Positions 1 to 12,403 of a stretch of 64,000 nucleotides of DNA are shown here, one piece after another. Each line of letters begins with the position of its first letter. The stretch's first letter is position 1. Under the pieces are notes generated by a model that did no database searches, was not told the origin of the DNA, and saw only the letters and a list, made by a program, of their open reading frames with translations. The translations under genes were made by a program, and so were the position numbers. This stretch comes from Acytostelium subglobosum LB1 (taxonomy: Eukaryota > Evosea > Eumycetozoa > Acytosteliales > Acytosteliaceae), in NCBI RefSeq assembly GCF_000787575.1, contig NW_012236524.1, positions 248,001 to 312,000 on the forward strand, given 5' to 3'.

Positions 1-326
1 GTGGTCATGCGATCGTAATGTCTACGATCATTATCCAATGGTATAGACTGTGTTACAACCAAATGATATTGATTCGATTGATTTGCCTGCATCATACTAT
101 CAAGGCATCGTTTAAAGTCATCCATTCTCTTATATGCCATTACCAATATGACCTTATTATCAACTGCATCCACAACATCAACAGTCTCTTGTTCATTTAT
201 CATTCTAATTGTTAACAATTGTTGTTGTTCATTCTGTTGTTGTTGTTGTTCTTGACAATATGATACAACTACAATAAATAATAATAACAACAATAATAAT
301 ATATTATATCTATTGAGTAAATGCAT
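1..326 (-). CDS. 5' end of a secreted or membrane glycosyltransferase-like protein, partial
   Basis: The gene starts at the ATG at 326 and runs off the left edge, so only about 108 residues are visible. The first 23 or so residues form a clear signal peptide or signal anchor: MHLLNRYN followed by a run of Leu, Ile and Val ending near SYCQ. A Gln-rich spacer follows. From about residue 58 the sequence VILVMAYKRMDDFKRCLDSM resembles the opening strand and helix of GNT-I-like (MGAT1-type) glycosyltransferases, where an AYxR element begins the nucleotide-sugar fold. That assignment is an inference from one short motif; the DxD metal-binding motif and acceptor region lie outside the window. The signal peptide and the reading frame are seen directly. 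Confidence 0.6.
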   Translation of the reverse strand, partial: MHLLNRYNILLLLLLLFIVVVSYCQEQQQQQNEQQQLLTIRMINEQETVDVVDAVDNKVILVMAYKRMDDFKRCLDSMMQANQSNQYHLVVTQSIPLDNDRRHYDRMT

Positions 327-1751
327 TATAATATATTTGTATATATGTATATTAGAACAAAGAATAAGTCAATGAATCAAACAATGATTCATGCATTGAC
401 TTTAACGACCGTAGTTAAGATCTGAAGTTCACCCATTTCTGGAAACAAGTTGAACATTCACCCAAGCTCTGTTCATTCTCAGGTTGTACTTTATTATCTC
501 AAAGTTATCAGTATTATTACATGTAATAACTATACAATAAGTCTTATTATTGATGTGATTATATTCTAAATAGTTTAAGTATGTTGAACTATTACGTTGG
601 ATAACATTTGCAACTTCAATGCCACAAGTAACAAGTGAGCAAGCAACAAACGAACAAGCAAGCAAACAAACCTCAAGCGACCATAAGATGGGCGCCCATT
701 TAGTGACAGACCATGGACGAAATGGGATGTAATGATCATGATTGATTGGAACATTACTTACTAACTTGTACATCTTGTTCGCACAAGCGAACAAACTGAA
801 CCCGAAACATTGGGGACGGACGGGACCATCTCTCGTTAACTGAATAGAGACGCCAATCATTCCCACCTTAAGAGAGCTCGGAATCATGATCATATGGATA
901 ATTCTAAAGACCAAAGTACAAGTACTAACATATATATCACATTACAGATCTACACCAAACCAAATGAATCATTCATTCACCATCAATCCAACATCAACAG
1001 TATTAGCGACATCTTCCATCTTTGCAAAAACTACACAAAACGAAAGAAACCCCACTTTGGTTGACATTGGTTGAATACCAATTAAAGCTCGAAGATCGAT
1101 CTCGATCCAGTCGATTGAATGGCGCAAAAACTTGAGTGTGCACCCCATTGTGGCCCCTGTTTTCCCATGAGTCGGAACGACCAATGAGCCCTGGTCCTCG
1201 AGAAATAACATTAACGACCTTCAGGGTGGGCACTTTGAGCGCTTTGATCACACGGCGCCCTGATCACGAATAGAAAAGAACTGATTGATTGGAGTTAGGT
1301 CAGAGTTCCTGAGCTTAATGATAGGGTGCAAGGTGGAGTGGATACATACGATCGGGCAACATCATAACAATGTTGGTGGCACAACTCCAAAGATCTCGAT
1401 AAACATTAACCACAATCTACATCTTCCACTCTAGAATCCTACCAAGCTATGTGTTGAGACCCACCACCCTTGGCTGCAAAGCACGAGCAATGGAAATGGA
1501 TCATCGTCTACTAATTAATTTATTATTATTTCAAGTAAGGAAGTATGCAAGGTAATGGGGCCTGCAAAGGCAAAGGCAATGCCAAGACCAAGACAAGTCA
1601 AGTAAAGTAAGTAAACACTCAATGTCAAAGACCAACCAGTTCAACAACAACAACCACTACACTACTACTCCGAACCATCTCATGTTCATACTCTAAACAC
1701 TTGTAATAATATAATTTTTTAAACATATATACACAAACAGATACAATATAA
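327..1751. other. Intergenic region between divergent genes
   Basis: This spacer separates the left-edge gene from the Sib gene. It holds CAAG/CAAA-rich stretches near 630-672, low-complexity GCAAAGG/CAAGAC runs near 1550-1615, and an AT-rich run from about 1690 that probably includes the Sib promoter. The longest reading frame (429-914, minus) does not read like protein. I see no RNA gene. Confidence 0.5.
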
Positions 1752-4700
1752 ATGTATCCAAATAATTTATTTTATGGGTCATTATTGATCCTGGTAATAA
1801 TTACCGGATGTACCAATGGTATGTATTTAATTAATTATTAGTTTTATTATTATTAATAATTAAATTAAATACTAACTTACCTTTAAATAATAATTATTTA
1901 GCAACTCATTTTAGGTTCGCCACAACTTCATGGACACCTACTGCTCAATATAATGTAATTAATATTAATATTAACTTGGCATACCGTTTGTCATACCCTG
2001 CTTTTGCCAATGTGACTGAGAGTGTCGTGCTCAGGGGCTACAATGGAAAGCCTTATGTGGGTAGTGATGTAGGTATCGTCAATTTTGGCGATGGATCAGC
2101 CACCGCCTCGCCAGAGTGCATCGTTACCTCTGTCAACAAGAAGGACGACTGGTTCACCTGTTACATGACCGTCGTCAAGACCTACCCCACCGTCGTCAAG
2201 ACCTACACCATCGCCTTTACCGGCGCCGCACGCATCAGTACCCTGCTCAATAACCACGACGCCAACTACCGTGCCCAGATGACCGTCACCATCACTCCAC
2301 CACCAGGCGTCACCTACTCATCACCAGTGTCCGGAGTGTTGCCAATCATCAATGTGATCAAGGGTGTGCCAAACTCATTCCAGATCGTCTCCAATAATGC
2401 TCCAAACGTCAACAATATCACCAACCCACTAAGATTTACACTAAGTAATGATGCCTTAATGGGTGGAGGTGGCCAGGTCCAACCCCAGGGTCTTTCAGTC
2501 GACTATACCACCGGCTGGGTCACCTTCACACCGGCCTCCCTCGGTCTCTACACCACCCAGATTACCATCACCAACGGTGTGGACTACATCGTGGCCGACT
2601 TTATCCTCAACTCGATTGTTGCACCAAAGAGCCCACCATTCTTCTTTGGCGATACTCCTGAGAATGGACAGGAGATCGTCATCAATAACAAACAGTTCAA
2701 GAAGTGGGCCTACCAAGCCATGTCCAACATGTCCACGCTCAGTGTCAGCATGTACTATGCCAACTCACCCGTTGGAGTTCAGTGCACACCACAAGTAGGT
2801 TCCAATCCAGGTCTGATCAACTGTAGCTGGACCCCCACCCTAAAGGATGTTGGTAGCTATGTCGTATCCCTTGGTGTTTCCGATTCCCAAGGTACCGCAA
2901 TGAATGGACAGAGGTCATTCATTCTCACAGTCCGTAAGTTCACATATTGATCACAATCACATATTCAAAAATTCATACTAACATTTATTCAAACCATCAA
3001 AATAGAATCTCCACAATGTGGCCATGGTACTCCAATACCTAATTGCCAAGAGTCTACTTGTTGCACTTGTGATGAGGGATGGGACCCTGATTCAAATTGT
3101 TTCGAGTGTGTTCCAGGTAGATATGGAGCCAACTGCACAAAGAACCCACACTGCTTCAATGGTACCATCAGTGATGGTGTGAATGGAAATGGAGTTTGCT
3201 CATGCTACTTTGGTTGGACTGGTGCCGCCTGCAATGTCACCGTCTCCCAGTTCTGTCTCCCCGCCAACCAGACCGCCGTCAACTCGTTCACCACTGGTCA
3301 AGGTTATCTCAGCCCCAAGTATATGCTCGTCTACGTCGGCCAGTCATCCCCAGCCTTCACCCTTCCCCTCTCCCTGTCCGTCCCTTCAACCTTGCCATCA
3401 CTCGATGTCTACATTCTACTAGACGTGGCTACTACCACTGACATTGCCAACATCATCTCGACATACATCAACTCCTTTGTGACCACAATGAAGACCTACT
3501 CTGACGAGGTCCGCTTTGGTCTCGGTGTGTTCTCCGACGCGCCAGGTGGCTTCAACTACACCAACGTACTTGTTCTCGGCTCCACGATCACCACGACCGT
3601 CGCCAACTATAAGTTCACTATCACCACCACCTCGTCATCCGCTCGCAACGGTCTTGGAGCACTTCTTGAAGCATCCCAGGCTGCCGTTGGCTGGAACTCG
3701 CAAGGCTACCACTCCCTGCTCGTCATTACCGACTCTGACTGCGAGGGCCCATCCGACTTTTACAAGACTGTTGGTCAATCATTGATTCAAAACAGTGTGA
3801 TGCCCACTGTGCTCGGTGTGGGCGGTGCCACTATGACCAACTGGAAGAACTTCCTGACCTCTATCACATTTGGTTACCAGGATGTGTCAACCTCGACTTC
3901 AACATCCGATTGGGCCACCCGTGGTGTTAACCTTGTGATGAGCGCAGTCAAATTGGTCGCCCCATTCACCTTTGATGACAAGGAAGACTTCATCACCAAC
4001 ACTATCGCACCATTCAACACAGCCATGCCCAAGACCAGTGCCATCCCCTTCAAGGTCACGCTTCCATCCGGTGCCATCACCAAGAACCAAGCAAAGGCCT
4101 CCATCTCAGTGCCAGGATATGGTATTACCAACATTGACTTCACATACAATCATCCACCCGTTGCCATCGCTGGTATGCTCACCACCACAAAGAATGTCCA
4201 ACAATCATTCAAGTTCCTGGTCAGCGACGCCGACTCCAACCTGATGCTTATCAAGTTCACCTCCCTGCCCGACCCAACCATCGGCACTGTGTCCATCAAT
4301 GGACTTGATGTCAACACAACTGCCAGCTACAGCTCAAAGAGCAGTTTTGTCTTTGTGCCCAAGCTCGGTGTGTTCAACAAACGCACGAACTTTGGATATT
4401 CGGTGACTGATGGATGCGCTACCGTGACATCCACATTCGGCATCTCAGTCGTGGACGACTACACTGGCACGCCACCAACTGCCTTGCCAACACTGGTCAA
4501 CACCACAGTCAACCAAGCTGTTCGCTTCACGTTCAACTTCACCGACACCAACAAGCCAACTGCCATGGTGATGCTCGGATCCCTTCCAACCAACGGTGTG
4601 TTCACATTCATCAATGGCACAGTCATCACCAGCAGCATGATCGGTGTGGCCATCCCCCAAACGATCATCTACACGCCCAAGACTGGAATGACCAATGATG

Positions 4701-6211
4701 ACACTGTCGATGGAAGAGGTCCATTGGACATTGTATACTTCTCAGTCCTCAACGACAAGGGATACATCTCAGCAATCCAGGCTGTTGCCAACATCTTTGT
4801 CAAACCATTCCATCCACCAACATACACTGGTCAGCTCGAGTTCAACACTTTGGAGAACACGCCACTTACATTCTTGCTCACTGGCAAGGTCGGAACCAAC
4901 CAGGACTACTACACAGTTGTGTTTGACTCAATTGTTGGCCGTGGAAACATCAGCTACTTGATGTGTGCAGAGTTGGACACTTGCTACAAGCTCATGACCG
5001 CTCCCTTTGTTACCAATCCAATATTGCCAAGCAATGGCAAGTCCCAACTGCTCTACGTTCCACCACCCAATGACTACCAAGACAAGATCATGATCATCAA
5101 GCTACGATTGGTATCACCAAATGGAGACGCTACAGATTCAATCACCATCACAATCAATGTTATTCATGTACCAAAGCCACCAACGATCGTCTTGGAGAGA
5201 CAACAAGTTGTTGGATCAGATGTGGTGTCTGCTCTCGCTTCAACTGTCAGCATCAACATTAATGAGTCTGTGATAGTGTCCTTCTCATCCTACAACTTTG
5301 ACACTCCCAATGAGACATTGTCCTGCATCATTCAGTCCACACCTAGAAGAGGCAACTTGTTCGTGTTCAACGCCAACTCAGAGAATGCCACTGGACCAAT
5401 GATCACTTCCGGTCAGAACCTGGGCGTCGCCACCAATGGCACGTGGAAGGTAGTCTACCGTCCAGTCCCAGGCACATCAGGACAGGGATATGCCAAGTTC
5501 ACCTTTGCCACCATCAGCACCCTTCAACTGATATCACCATCCGTGAGCATTTTGTTCAACGTGAACCCAGTGTTCCATCCACCAGTGATCACCGTCAATC
5601 AGGTGAACTGGACATCATTGATCAACACTGCACTTCTTGTCACCAACGTGACATTTGTCTCTGTGGACGTCTCGTACCAGAACATGACAATGAATGTGTC
5701 ATTGTCCGATGCCGATGGAAATGCACCAGCTGATGGTGTCGCCACACTCCAACTATTCGGCACCACTGCCGGCTATTGCAGATTCCTATCAAACACCTCT
5801 GTCAGCTGTCTGGCCAGCAAGTACCAGCTGAATTTGATGCTCTCACAGGTGACAGTCACTGGCACCAACGTAGCCAACTACCAGATGATTGTCTACGTTG
5901 AGAACACCCACTTGAAGCGTGTCAATGGCTTGACTTTGTCCCAAATCTCCGACACCAAGTCAGCCTCGATCAGTCTGGCCGCAGGCAGCACCAGGACCAC
6001 CACCAACACAACAGTACTCTCAGCCGCCATTGCCGCAGCTGTGGCTGCCGCAGGACTATTGGCTGCCGCCCTCTGGCGTCTTACCAAACATCTTTCACCT
6101 CCAACCAGTGCCTTCTTTGGTGATCAACCATTCGCCGATGGTGCCATCCAAGACAATCCAATTTACAAAGAGTCAGACAATGCTGGTGTCAATCCACTTT
6201 ATCTCTCTTAA
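1752..6211 (+). CDS. Sib-type integrin-beta-like adhesion receptor
   Basis: Three exons (1752-1818, 1902-2933, 3006-6211) join in phase to give 1434 residues. The order is a signal peptide (residues 1-23), a long beta-rich ectodomain, a Cys-rich EGF-like block (about 368-445), a von Willebrand A-like domain (from about 498, LDVYILLDVATTTD), more Ig/cadherin-like beta repeats, one Ala-rich membrane helix near 1364-1384 and a short cytosolic tail. The tail carries NPIY and NPLY. Paired NPxY motifs plus a VWA domain are the signature of the Dictyostelium Sib proteins, which bind talin and mediate adhesion to substrate and particles. The MIDAS-like site reads DVATT rather than DxSxS. As I recall, D. 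discoideum Sib proteins are longer, near 1900 residues. Family membership is well supported; which of SibA-E it matches is not. Confidence 0.9.
2168..2209 (+). repeat. 21-base in-frame tandem duplication inside the Sib gene
   Basis: Two adjacent 21-base units (2168-2188 and 2189-2209) differ at one base and encode TVVKTYP and TVVKTYT. The near identity suggests a recent duplication within the ectodomain, or possibly an assembly duplication. Confidence 0.8.
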
Positions 6212-6285
6212 CAAACTCAACTCAATCAAACAAATAAACTTCTTTGAGATTCTAACAATAGCAACTTCTTTGTTTATTGACTTGT

Positions 6286-6681
6286 CTAGACCTGTGGCTC
6301 ACGATAGAATGTGGACTTGCAATAGGGGGCAAAATGCTTGAAGTTGAGTTGTTGCAGTTTGATGGCTGGCAAGTTACCAAACTGGGCAATGAATCCTCCT
6401 TTATGACGAAGGTCAATCCACATATCCAATCGAGTCAGCTGATTGAATATTGTTTTCCTCAGACAGTCCACCAACTTATCCAAGTGATAATGTATCGATC
6501 GATTGATATCTGATATTGCCACCTCTCCACTGTTCTCACATATAATGTTTAGTGAACTAATAGTCGCACATGTGTCTGGCAACATATCTGTCACATTGCT
6601 CAGGTCATTGTCCACGATCGTAAGTGTGTCCAGAAACTTGGATCGTTGGAACAGCAGTTGAATTACGATCAGTTTCCCTCT
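6286..6681 (-). pseudogene. Orphan coding fragment, probable gene remnant or unrecognised exon
   Basis: An open frame of about 132 codons runs minus from 6681 to a stop at 6286 and reads like real protein (for example KFLDTLTIVDNDLSNVTD and IFNQLTRLDMWIDLRHK). It has no in-frame ATG near its start and there is a stop just upstream at 6684. It could be a downstream exon, since an AG lies immediately before it, or the remnant of a dictyostelid F-box/leucine-rich family protein like the neighbouring FNIP gene. I do not recognise the family. A second short readable stretch lies upstream at about 6756-6830 in another frame, which fits a decayed or multi-exon gene. Confidence 0.35.
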
Positions 6682-6937
6682 TTATGGTTACACATAGGAT
6701 TGATTCTTTGTTCAAAGGACAAAATATCCAGACTCAGAATTCAGTTTCCTTCCATTCAACCAGCCCAAACAATCAGCCATGTTCTGATGAAATTCTCGAG
6801 ATCCACCAATTTTTGATCAGATGGATGGTAAATTGAAGTGATTAGAGTGAAGTTTACTTTGGTATTAGTAATATAATCCAAATGATACAAATAATAATAT
6901 AATATAATAATACAGTTGTGAGAGAGTGATAGAGAGA

Positions 6938-8086
6938 ATGGAATCATTACAATCAGAATACATTTTATGTCAACTTTTAGATCACATGATTGATGACCTT
7001 GACAGGTTATTCTTTGGTCTAACATGTACACGAATGTACAATCTAGTAAAGAAGAAGTCATTGAAACAATTATATCCAGATCACAACAATAATAGTGATC
7101 AATCAACAACAACAACAATGACAATGACAACAAAACTATCACAACCACCGATGGAGATGATTGTAAACACATCACATATTGAATTGATGAAGACTAGACA
7201 ACTGCCACCATCATTGGCCAAGATGACTTTACTTGCAGAGATGGCCACAATACCAATACTTCCAGGATACCTACCAATCTCATTGAGTCAGCTGCACATT
7301 GAACATAATATTAACTTGGATACACCTGGCTCGCTACCGCGATCACTCACATCACTCTCATTTGGACTGAACGAGCAGGGTCCTCCAAACCTAGCAATCA
7401 ACCCTCTACCATATATCACACATCTTAAGCTTGGCTGTCGATTCCAAGAATATCTTCTCCCTGGATCACTGCCGCCAACGTTAACCTCTCTCACTCTGGG
7501 CAAATACTACAACGTGGAATGTTTCGAAGGTGCCCTTCCCAGCGGCCTCCTTTCACTCGAGTTTGGAAGCACGTTCAACAAACGTGTACCCATTGGCTGG
7601 CTGCCTGGCTCACTCACCTCTCTCAAGTTTGGCTACGAGTTCAACAAACCTCTGCCAAGCGGAACCATCCCGCCATTGGTGACAGACCTTGGCTTTGGCG
7701 AGATGTTCACACAGCGCATACGTTCGGTCAACTTTCCAAACATTCTCAATCTACACATATCATCATACAACCAACTGCACTACATTGATCGATGTCCTGA
7801 CCTTAGATCACTGAATGTCGCATGCACCTACTATTCTCAGCTTAGAGCATTCTATCGACCACTCGAATCTTATATCTACTCATTCTTTCGAAACGAGAAG
7901 ATATCATTTCGTAATACAATGACAAGAGCACTTAGGGCAATTGAGTCGGCACCATTTGTCCAAACATACATTATCAATCTCACTGATTGGATAATCCAAT
8001 GTCGCAAGTTGGACTTGCACACGGCCGTCTGTATAGTCCAGGCCAAACACCGTACGCCCTACATCAAGACCATTCATATACGATGA
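6938..8086 (+). CDS. FNIP-repeat protein
   Basis: A single exon encodes 382 residues. I chose the ATG at 6938; the frame extends upstream but without another ATG. The N-terminus (residues 1-45, with LDHMIDDLDRLFFGLTC) looks like the degenerate F-box-like helix pair common in this family. From about residue 95 to 265 there are FNIP/P22-type leucine-rich repeats of about 22 residues, with the consensus GxLPxSLTSLxFGxxFNxPL (for example LPGSLTSLKFGYEFNKPLP). FNIP repeats are hugely expanded in dictyostelids and rare elsewhere. Molecular function is unknown; an adaptor role in ubiquitin ligases is only an inference. The C-terminal 110 residues are unrecognised. Confidence 0.9.
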   Translation: MESLQSEYILCQLLDHMIDDLDRLFFGLTCTRMYNLVKKKSLKQLYPDHNNNSDQSTTTTMTMTTKLSQPPMEMIVNTSHIELMKTRQLPPSLAKMTLLAEMATIPILPGYLPISLSQLHIEHNINLDTPGSLPRSLTSLSFGLNEQGPPNLAINPLPYITHLKLGCRFQEYLLPGSLPPTLTSLTLGKYYNVECFEGALPSGLLSLEFGSTFNKRVPIGWLPGSLTSLKFGYEFNKPLPSGTIPPLVTDLGFGEMFTQRIRSVNFPNILNLHISSYNQLHYIDRCPDLRSLNVACTYYSQLRAFYRPLESYIYSFFRNEKISFRNTMTRALRAIESAPFVQTYIINLTDWIIQCRKLDLHTAVCIVQAKHRTPYIKTIHIR

Positions 8087-8246
8087 TATTAATAATAAAG
8101 CAATCGAGTTCCAGGTCACAGCGTAATTGCCAAAGTTAACTTTTTGTTTCAATTTATGGGTCATGTTTTAGAATCTAAAGACAAGTCCATCAAACATGAT
8201 CAAGCAATTAATCAATCGAACAAACTTATACATAGATAGATAGAGA

Positions 8247-8672
8247 ATGATAGATACAATAGTGAATTATATATCTGATTGGAGATACTTGTTACCTATA
8301 TTATTGGTTGGTATACCATCTTCATTGTCTTTTTATAGTTTGGTAACATCATGTTGGTCAAAGTCACAAAGACCAAAGAGATCAATAGAGGATGATGATT
8401 ATGTATTAGAATTGACATTGGCCATTAACAAGATAAATGATAAAGATAAAAGACATTGGTTAATGAAACGTGTCAATGAGATAGATAATTCATTGATGGA
8501 TATCAGTAATAGTAGTAAATCATCAACTTCATCAACATCATCAACATCATTTTTCAACAATCCAAAGAGAATGACATTACTCATTAGAGAAAAGAGACAA
8601 CTTGCTCAAGATGTATATCAACTACTATCACCTGAACATGGAGAACCACTTAAAGTGTACCTAGATATCTAA
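8247..8672 (+). CDS. Small single-pass membrane protein, unknown function
   Basis: The frame encodes 141 residues from the ATG at 8247. Residues 12-35 (WRYLLPILLVGIPSSLSFYS) form one hydrophobic segment; the rest is charged, with a Ser/Thr run near residue 90 (SSKSSTSSTSSTSFF). The C-terminal half is rich in Lys, Arg and Glu and could be helical. No family is recognised. Support comes from the clean start, codon usage like the neighbours and a position between two clear genes. Confidence 0.65.
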   Translation: MIDTIVNYISDWRYLLPILLVGIPSSLSFYSLVTSCWSKSQRPKRSIEDDDYVLELTLAINKINDKDKRHWLMKRVNEIDNSLMDISNSSKSSTSSTSSTSFFNNPKRMTLLIREKRQLAQDVYQLLSPEHGEPLKVYLDI

Positions 8673-9165
8673 GTGATCATGTTATGACATCAACATCAAC
8701 ATCAACTTCAATCATGGTCCACTTCTCGCTCGATCTAACATCTGATGATGATGATGATGTTATACATCTTTATATATAACTATACTACAACATCATCAAC
8801 ATCAAGGTTATGTTCATTCATTTTACAATTACTTTTAAAGTAATAAATTGATGTCGTTGTCAACATCTAACTCACAGTTGACCTAGTTAGGCACTAGCGC
8901 TACACAAAACCCGATGGTTTTGAACTCGTGCTCGAGCTTGATGTCATCGTGTGTGGGCTTGGATTTGATGTCTTTGCAAAAAACAAAACAAAACCACTCT
9001 CTGCAAAGATCTCAGATCGCGCAATCCAATGTTGTTGTCCACACACTGTAGCAGAGTGCAACTGGCAAAGTCAAAGACTTATTCATTCATTCATTTAATT
9101 ACATTACAACATTCCCTCTATCACTCTACTACATATACATATAAATATATACTTTGATTGAAGGA
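8673..9165. other. Intergenic region
   Basis: This spacer lies between two same-strand genes. It contains a GATGATGATG run near 8740, a more complex stretch at about 8880-9060 without coding potential, and ATTCATTC repeats before the RabGAP gene. No RNA gene is recognised. Confidence 0.5.
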
Positions 9166-12100
9166 ATGAGTGAAGTAACAAAGGAAGATGACAGACCAAA
9201 GTTTGTCGAGACGAATGTGTCGGCTGATAGAGAGAAGCCAAGAACAAGAGCCCTCACTATTGGTGGATCAAGAGTTGCACCAACAGCAACAACAACAACT
9301 ACCACAACGACAAACACTGATAATATGTCAACATCACCATCTTCAGCCTCATCTTCATTTCTATCAACATCTCCAAACGGCAACAGCAATGACATGAGAA
9401 GCCCAGATAGCTCCGCACCGACACAGACACAGACATCTACAGAGCCACCAATGGTTGTTCAGATTGGATCACCACCAAAGAATACCAATGGATCAGTTGT
9501 AAAGAAGAAGAGTAATTCAAGCTTCCTGTCTGTGAAGGAACGAGTTCCACGCTCATTGAAACCAAAGAAGAAGATAGAGTACGATCAGAATGATTTGGAC
9601 AATGCCAATAGGATTGTGGCCATCAAGGATAAGGACACAAAGCACATCACTGTCATTATGGAACTGGACACTCCGGGTCCCACACGAGACATGTACGGCT
9701 TTGTCTTTGACGGGCTCGAGTTCATCGAGGAGCTACACAAGTTTGAAAAGGCCGAAGAAGAAAAGGCTGCCAAGAAGCTTGAGAGCTGGACTGCATTCAA
9801 CGAGCAATATAGACATGTTGGACTATGTATGTTGTTGTTATTGTTGGTTGGACACGAGCATGATTGGACGCATGACTAACATTCAATCAATCACAAGTCT
9901 CCAACCCAAAGCAACTACACAAGCTTTTGTCCAATGGTATACCACATGAGATTAGGTTCTCGCTGTGGAAGATATACTCGGGTGCAGTGGAGAAGCAGAG
10001 AAAGGAGGAGATTGAGTTGTTCAAGAAACAGCGAGAGGAGAAGATATCATCGAGACTGAGAGGAATTGGAACAATACGCGGTCTGACACCGCCAACACAG
10101 CGCAAGTCATACTATCAACATCTGCATCACATCATCCGCACTTCAAACCGCATGTCGACGCGATTCCAATCAATACCCGAGATCGACAAGGACATCTCGC
10201 GAACATTCCCCGGCCACGCGTTCTTTGAGTCGGACGAGGGCCAGCGCAAGCTGACTCGCGTGCTGCAGGCCTACTCAGTGCGCAACCGCAAGGTGGGCTA
10301 CTGCCAGAGCATGAACATCGTCGCTGGCTACCTACTCTTTGTCATGAACAAGAATGAGGAGGACGCCTTCTGGCTGCTCTCGACTATTGTCGAGGACTAC
10401 TGCCACAACTACTACTCGACCAACCTGCTGGGCGCACAGGTCGACATGATCGTCTTTGATCACCTGACGCAGACCCACCTGCCCACGCTGTACAACCACC
10501 TGAGCAAGTGCAGCGTGTCGCTCACACTGCTGTCCACCAAGTGGTTCATGTGTCTATACATTGGCATCCTCCCCAACGAGATTGTCTTCCGCATCTGGGA
10601 CCATCTCTTTGTCGAGTGCGGCATCTATGGACGCAACAAGCCTGCCACCGAGTCTGAGTGGCTGCGACACAAGGAAACAGACTTCAAATGTCTTGGATTC
10701 GCAAGCTACAACCTACTGCTCACAGGACTCGCCATCCTTGCCTTCATGGAGGAGTCACTCCTCAAGTGCCACTCCACGCCACAGCTTCTGACCACACTTT
10801 CCAACGAAGTCAAGGGCATATTCAATGCCAAGAAGTTCTTCAAGGTATGGAAGGCACTTGTTCTCAATCGCACGCCAGCTAGCTGTTAACTGACCTTCCT
10901 CCCATCACGCACCATTTAGAAATTCAACTCTTGGAAGGAGAAGATATCACAAGAGGACTTTGCAGAGTATAAGAAGGGCGCTGAGTTGAAGCTGATACAA
11001 GAGTTGGAAGACATGAGGAAGCTCAGAGACCTGAGCATCACTGCCAAGATCACAAGATGTATGTTTGGTCCATGCACAATCCACAAGTAACAATAACTCA
11101 CTCAACCAATCAATCAATAGTTTCAAAGACTGACTTGGAGAAGATTTGGACTGGATTCAGGAACTTGAATCTTAGTATGAGCAGCAGCAGAGTCAGCATG
11201 GGCAAGTCACTCAAGTTGGACTTTAACTTGTTCAGAAAGGTGTTCTCGTACATTCTACCGGCATCAGATAACAATGGTCGTGATGTACTGGTTCAACAAC
11301 TATTCAAGGTGTTTGACAAGGATAAGGATGGCTCGCTTGACTTCTCCGAACTTATGAGTGGACTGTGTATATTGGCCAAGGGCACATCTGAAGAGAGACT
11401 CAAGTGTAAGTCGCTCCTGACACTCGTGATCACATTTCACATCAACTCACCCCCATCCATCACATGTATAGTATACTTCTCATTCTTTGATAGCGACAAC
11501 TCTGGATTCGTGTCCAAGGAGGAGATGAAGCTGATGCTGCAGACGGTGTATGAGAAGATTGAGTTGGATCCTCTGGCAGTCACACAGTATACCATCGAGG
11601 AATATGTAGATATAGTGTTCTCCAACCTTGGCATTGTGAACGATCAGCTGTCATTTGACAACTTTAGACAGGCCATACTGAGCTATCCGAGGATATTCAG
11701 ATGCTTCATGATTGAAGAGGAGACATTTATCAATCTGGACTTTGAGGAGGACGAAGACTTTGGCAACAACAACAACAACAACAATGGAGGTCTGAGTAGT
11801 GATGAGGACGACAACAATAGCAATCAGGATGCTCTCTCTGCTGAATCATCAACACAAACATCACCATGTCAGACACCAACGACAAGCAACATACCTCCTT
11901 CGATACTTGTGGCTGATGCCAAGACCACAACAAGCATGACAAGCTCGACCAGTAATGAAGAGCTCGTGAGTGGAGGCGGTGGCAGCTTCCTCAAGACCAG
12001 CGCGGAGCATGACGACAATGAACCAAAGCGATCAAAGAGCAAGCTCAACCTCAACTCCAAAGGCAATACACTCAAGTCGTCCACCAGCTCAATGTTCAAA

Positions 12101-12403
12101 TCGTCATTGATCCAGGCAATTGAGCATGCACAGAAGGATCAGGCGACACCACGATCAACACTAAATGGACATTCAGATGGCATAAATTCATCAGACCAAT
12201 CCAACAACAACACCTCTGCTGGCAATCCATCGGTATCGACCACAACATCACAGCAGACTCTTGACACACCAACCAAGACAACCAGCCCACCAATGACACC
12301 TACCAGTCCCAAGATCAGAAGGAAGTCCATTATCAACAGTGGAGAGATGACCATGCCACCAAGCAAGGATGGTCATCCATTGAGTTGTTGTAAATTCATG
12401 TAA
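9166..12403 (+). CDS. TBC-domain RabGAP with EF-hands
   Basis: Five exons (9166-9826, 9898-10844, 10920-11058, 11121-11405, 11472-12403) give 987 residues. The N-terminus is low-complexity Ser/Thr-rich. The TBC domain runs from about 228 to 500: NGIPHEIRFSLWKIY, then the arginine finger IDKDISRTFP and the glutamine finger GYCQSMN, so it should accelerate GTP hydrolysis by a Rab. Two EF-hand loops follow (FDKDKDGSLDFSE and FDSDNSGFVSKEE), the layout of the TBC1D8/TBC1D9 group, though I see no N-terminal GRAM domains. The tail is long, Ser/Thr/Asn-rich and ends SCCKFM, a possible CaaX box. The fourth intron (11406-11471) is 66 bases without an in-frame stop, so its retention would insert 22 residues into the second EF-hand approach. 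Confidence 0.92.

Noticed and set aside
429-914. Minus frame of 161 codons upstream of the Sib gene
   Set aside because: Its composition and residue order do not resemble protein, there is no splice or domain support, and it lies in low-complexity spacer.
1772-1779. CCCATAA small-RNA promoter motif on the minus strand
   Set aside because: It lies in the coding first exon of the Sib gene; similar chance hits occur at about 8155, 31356 and 34834.
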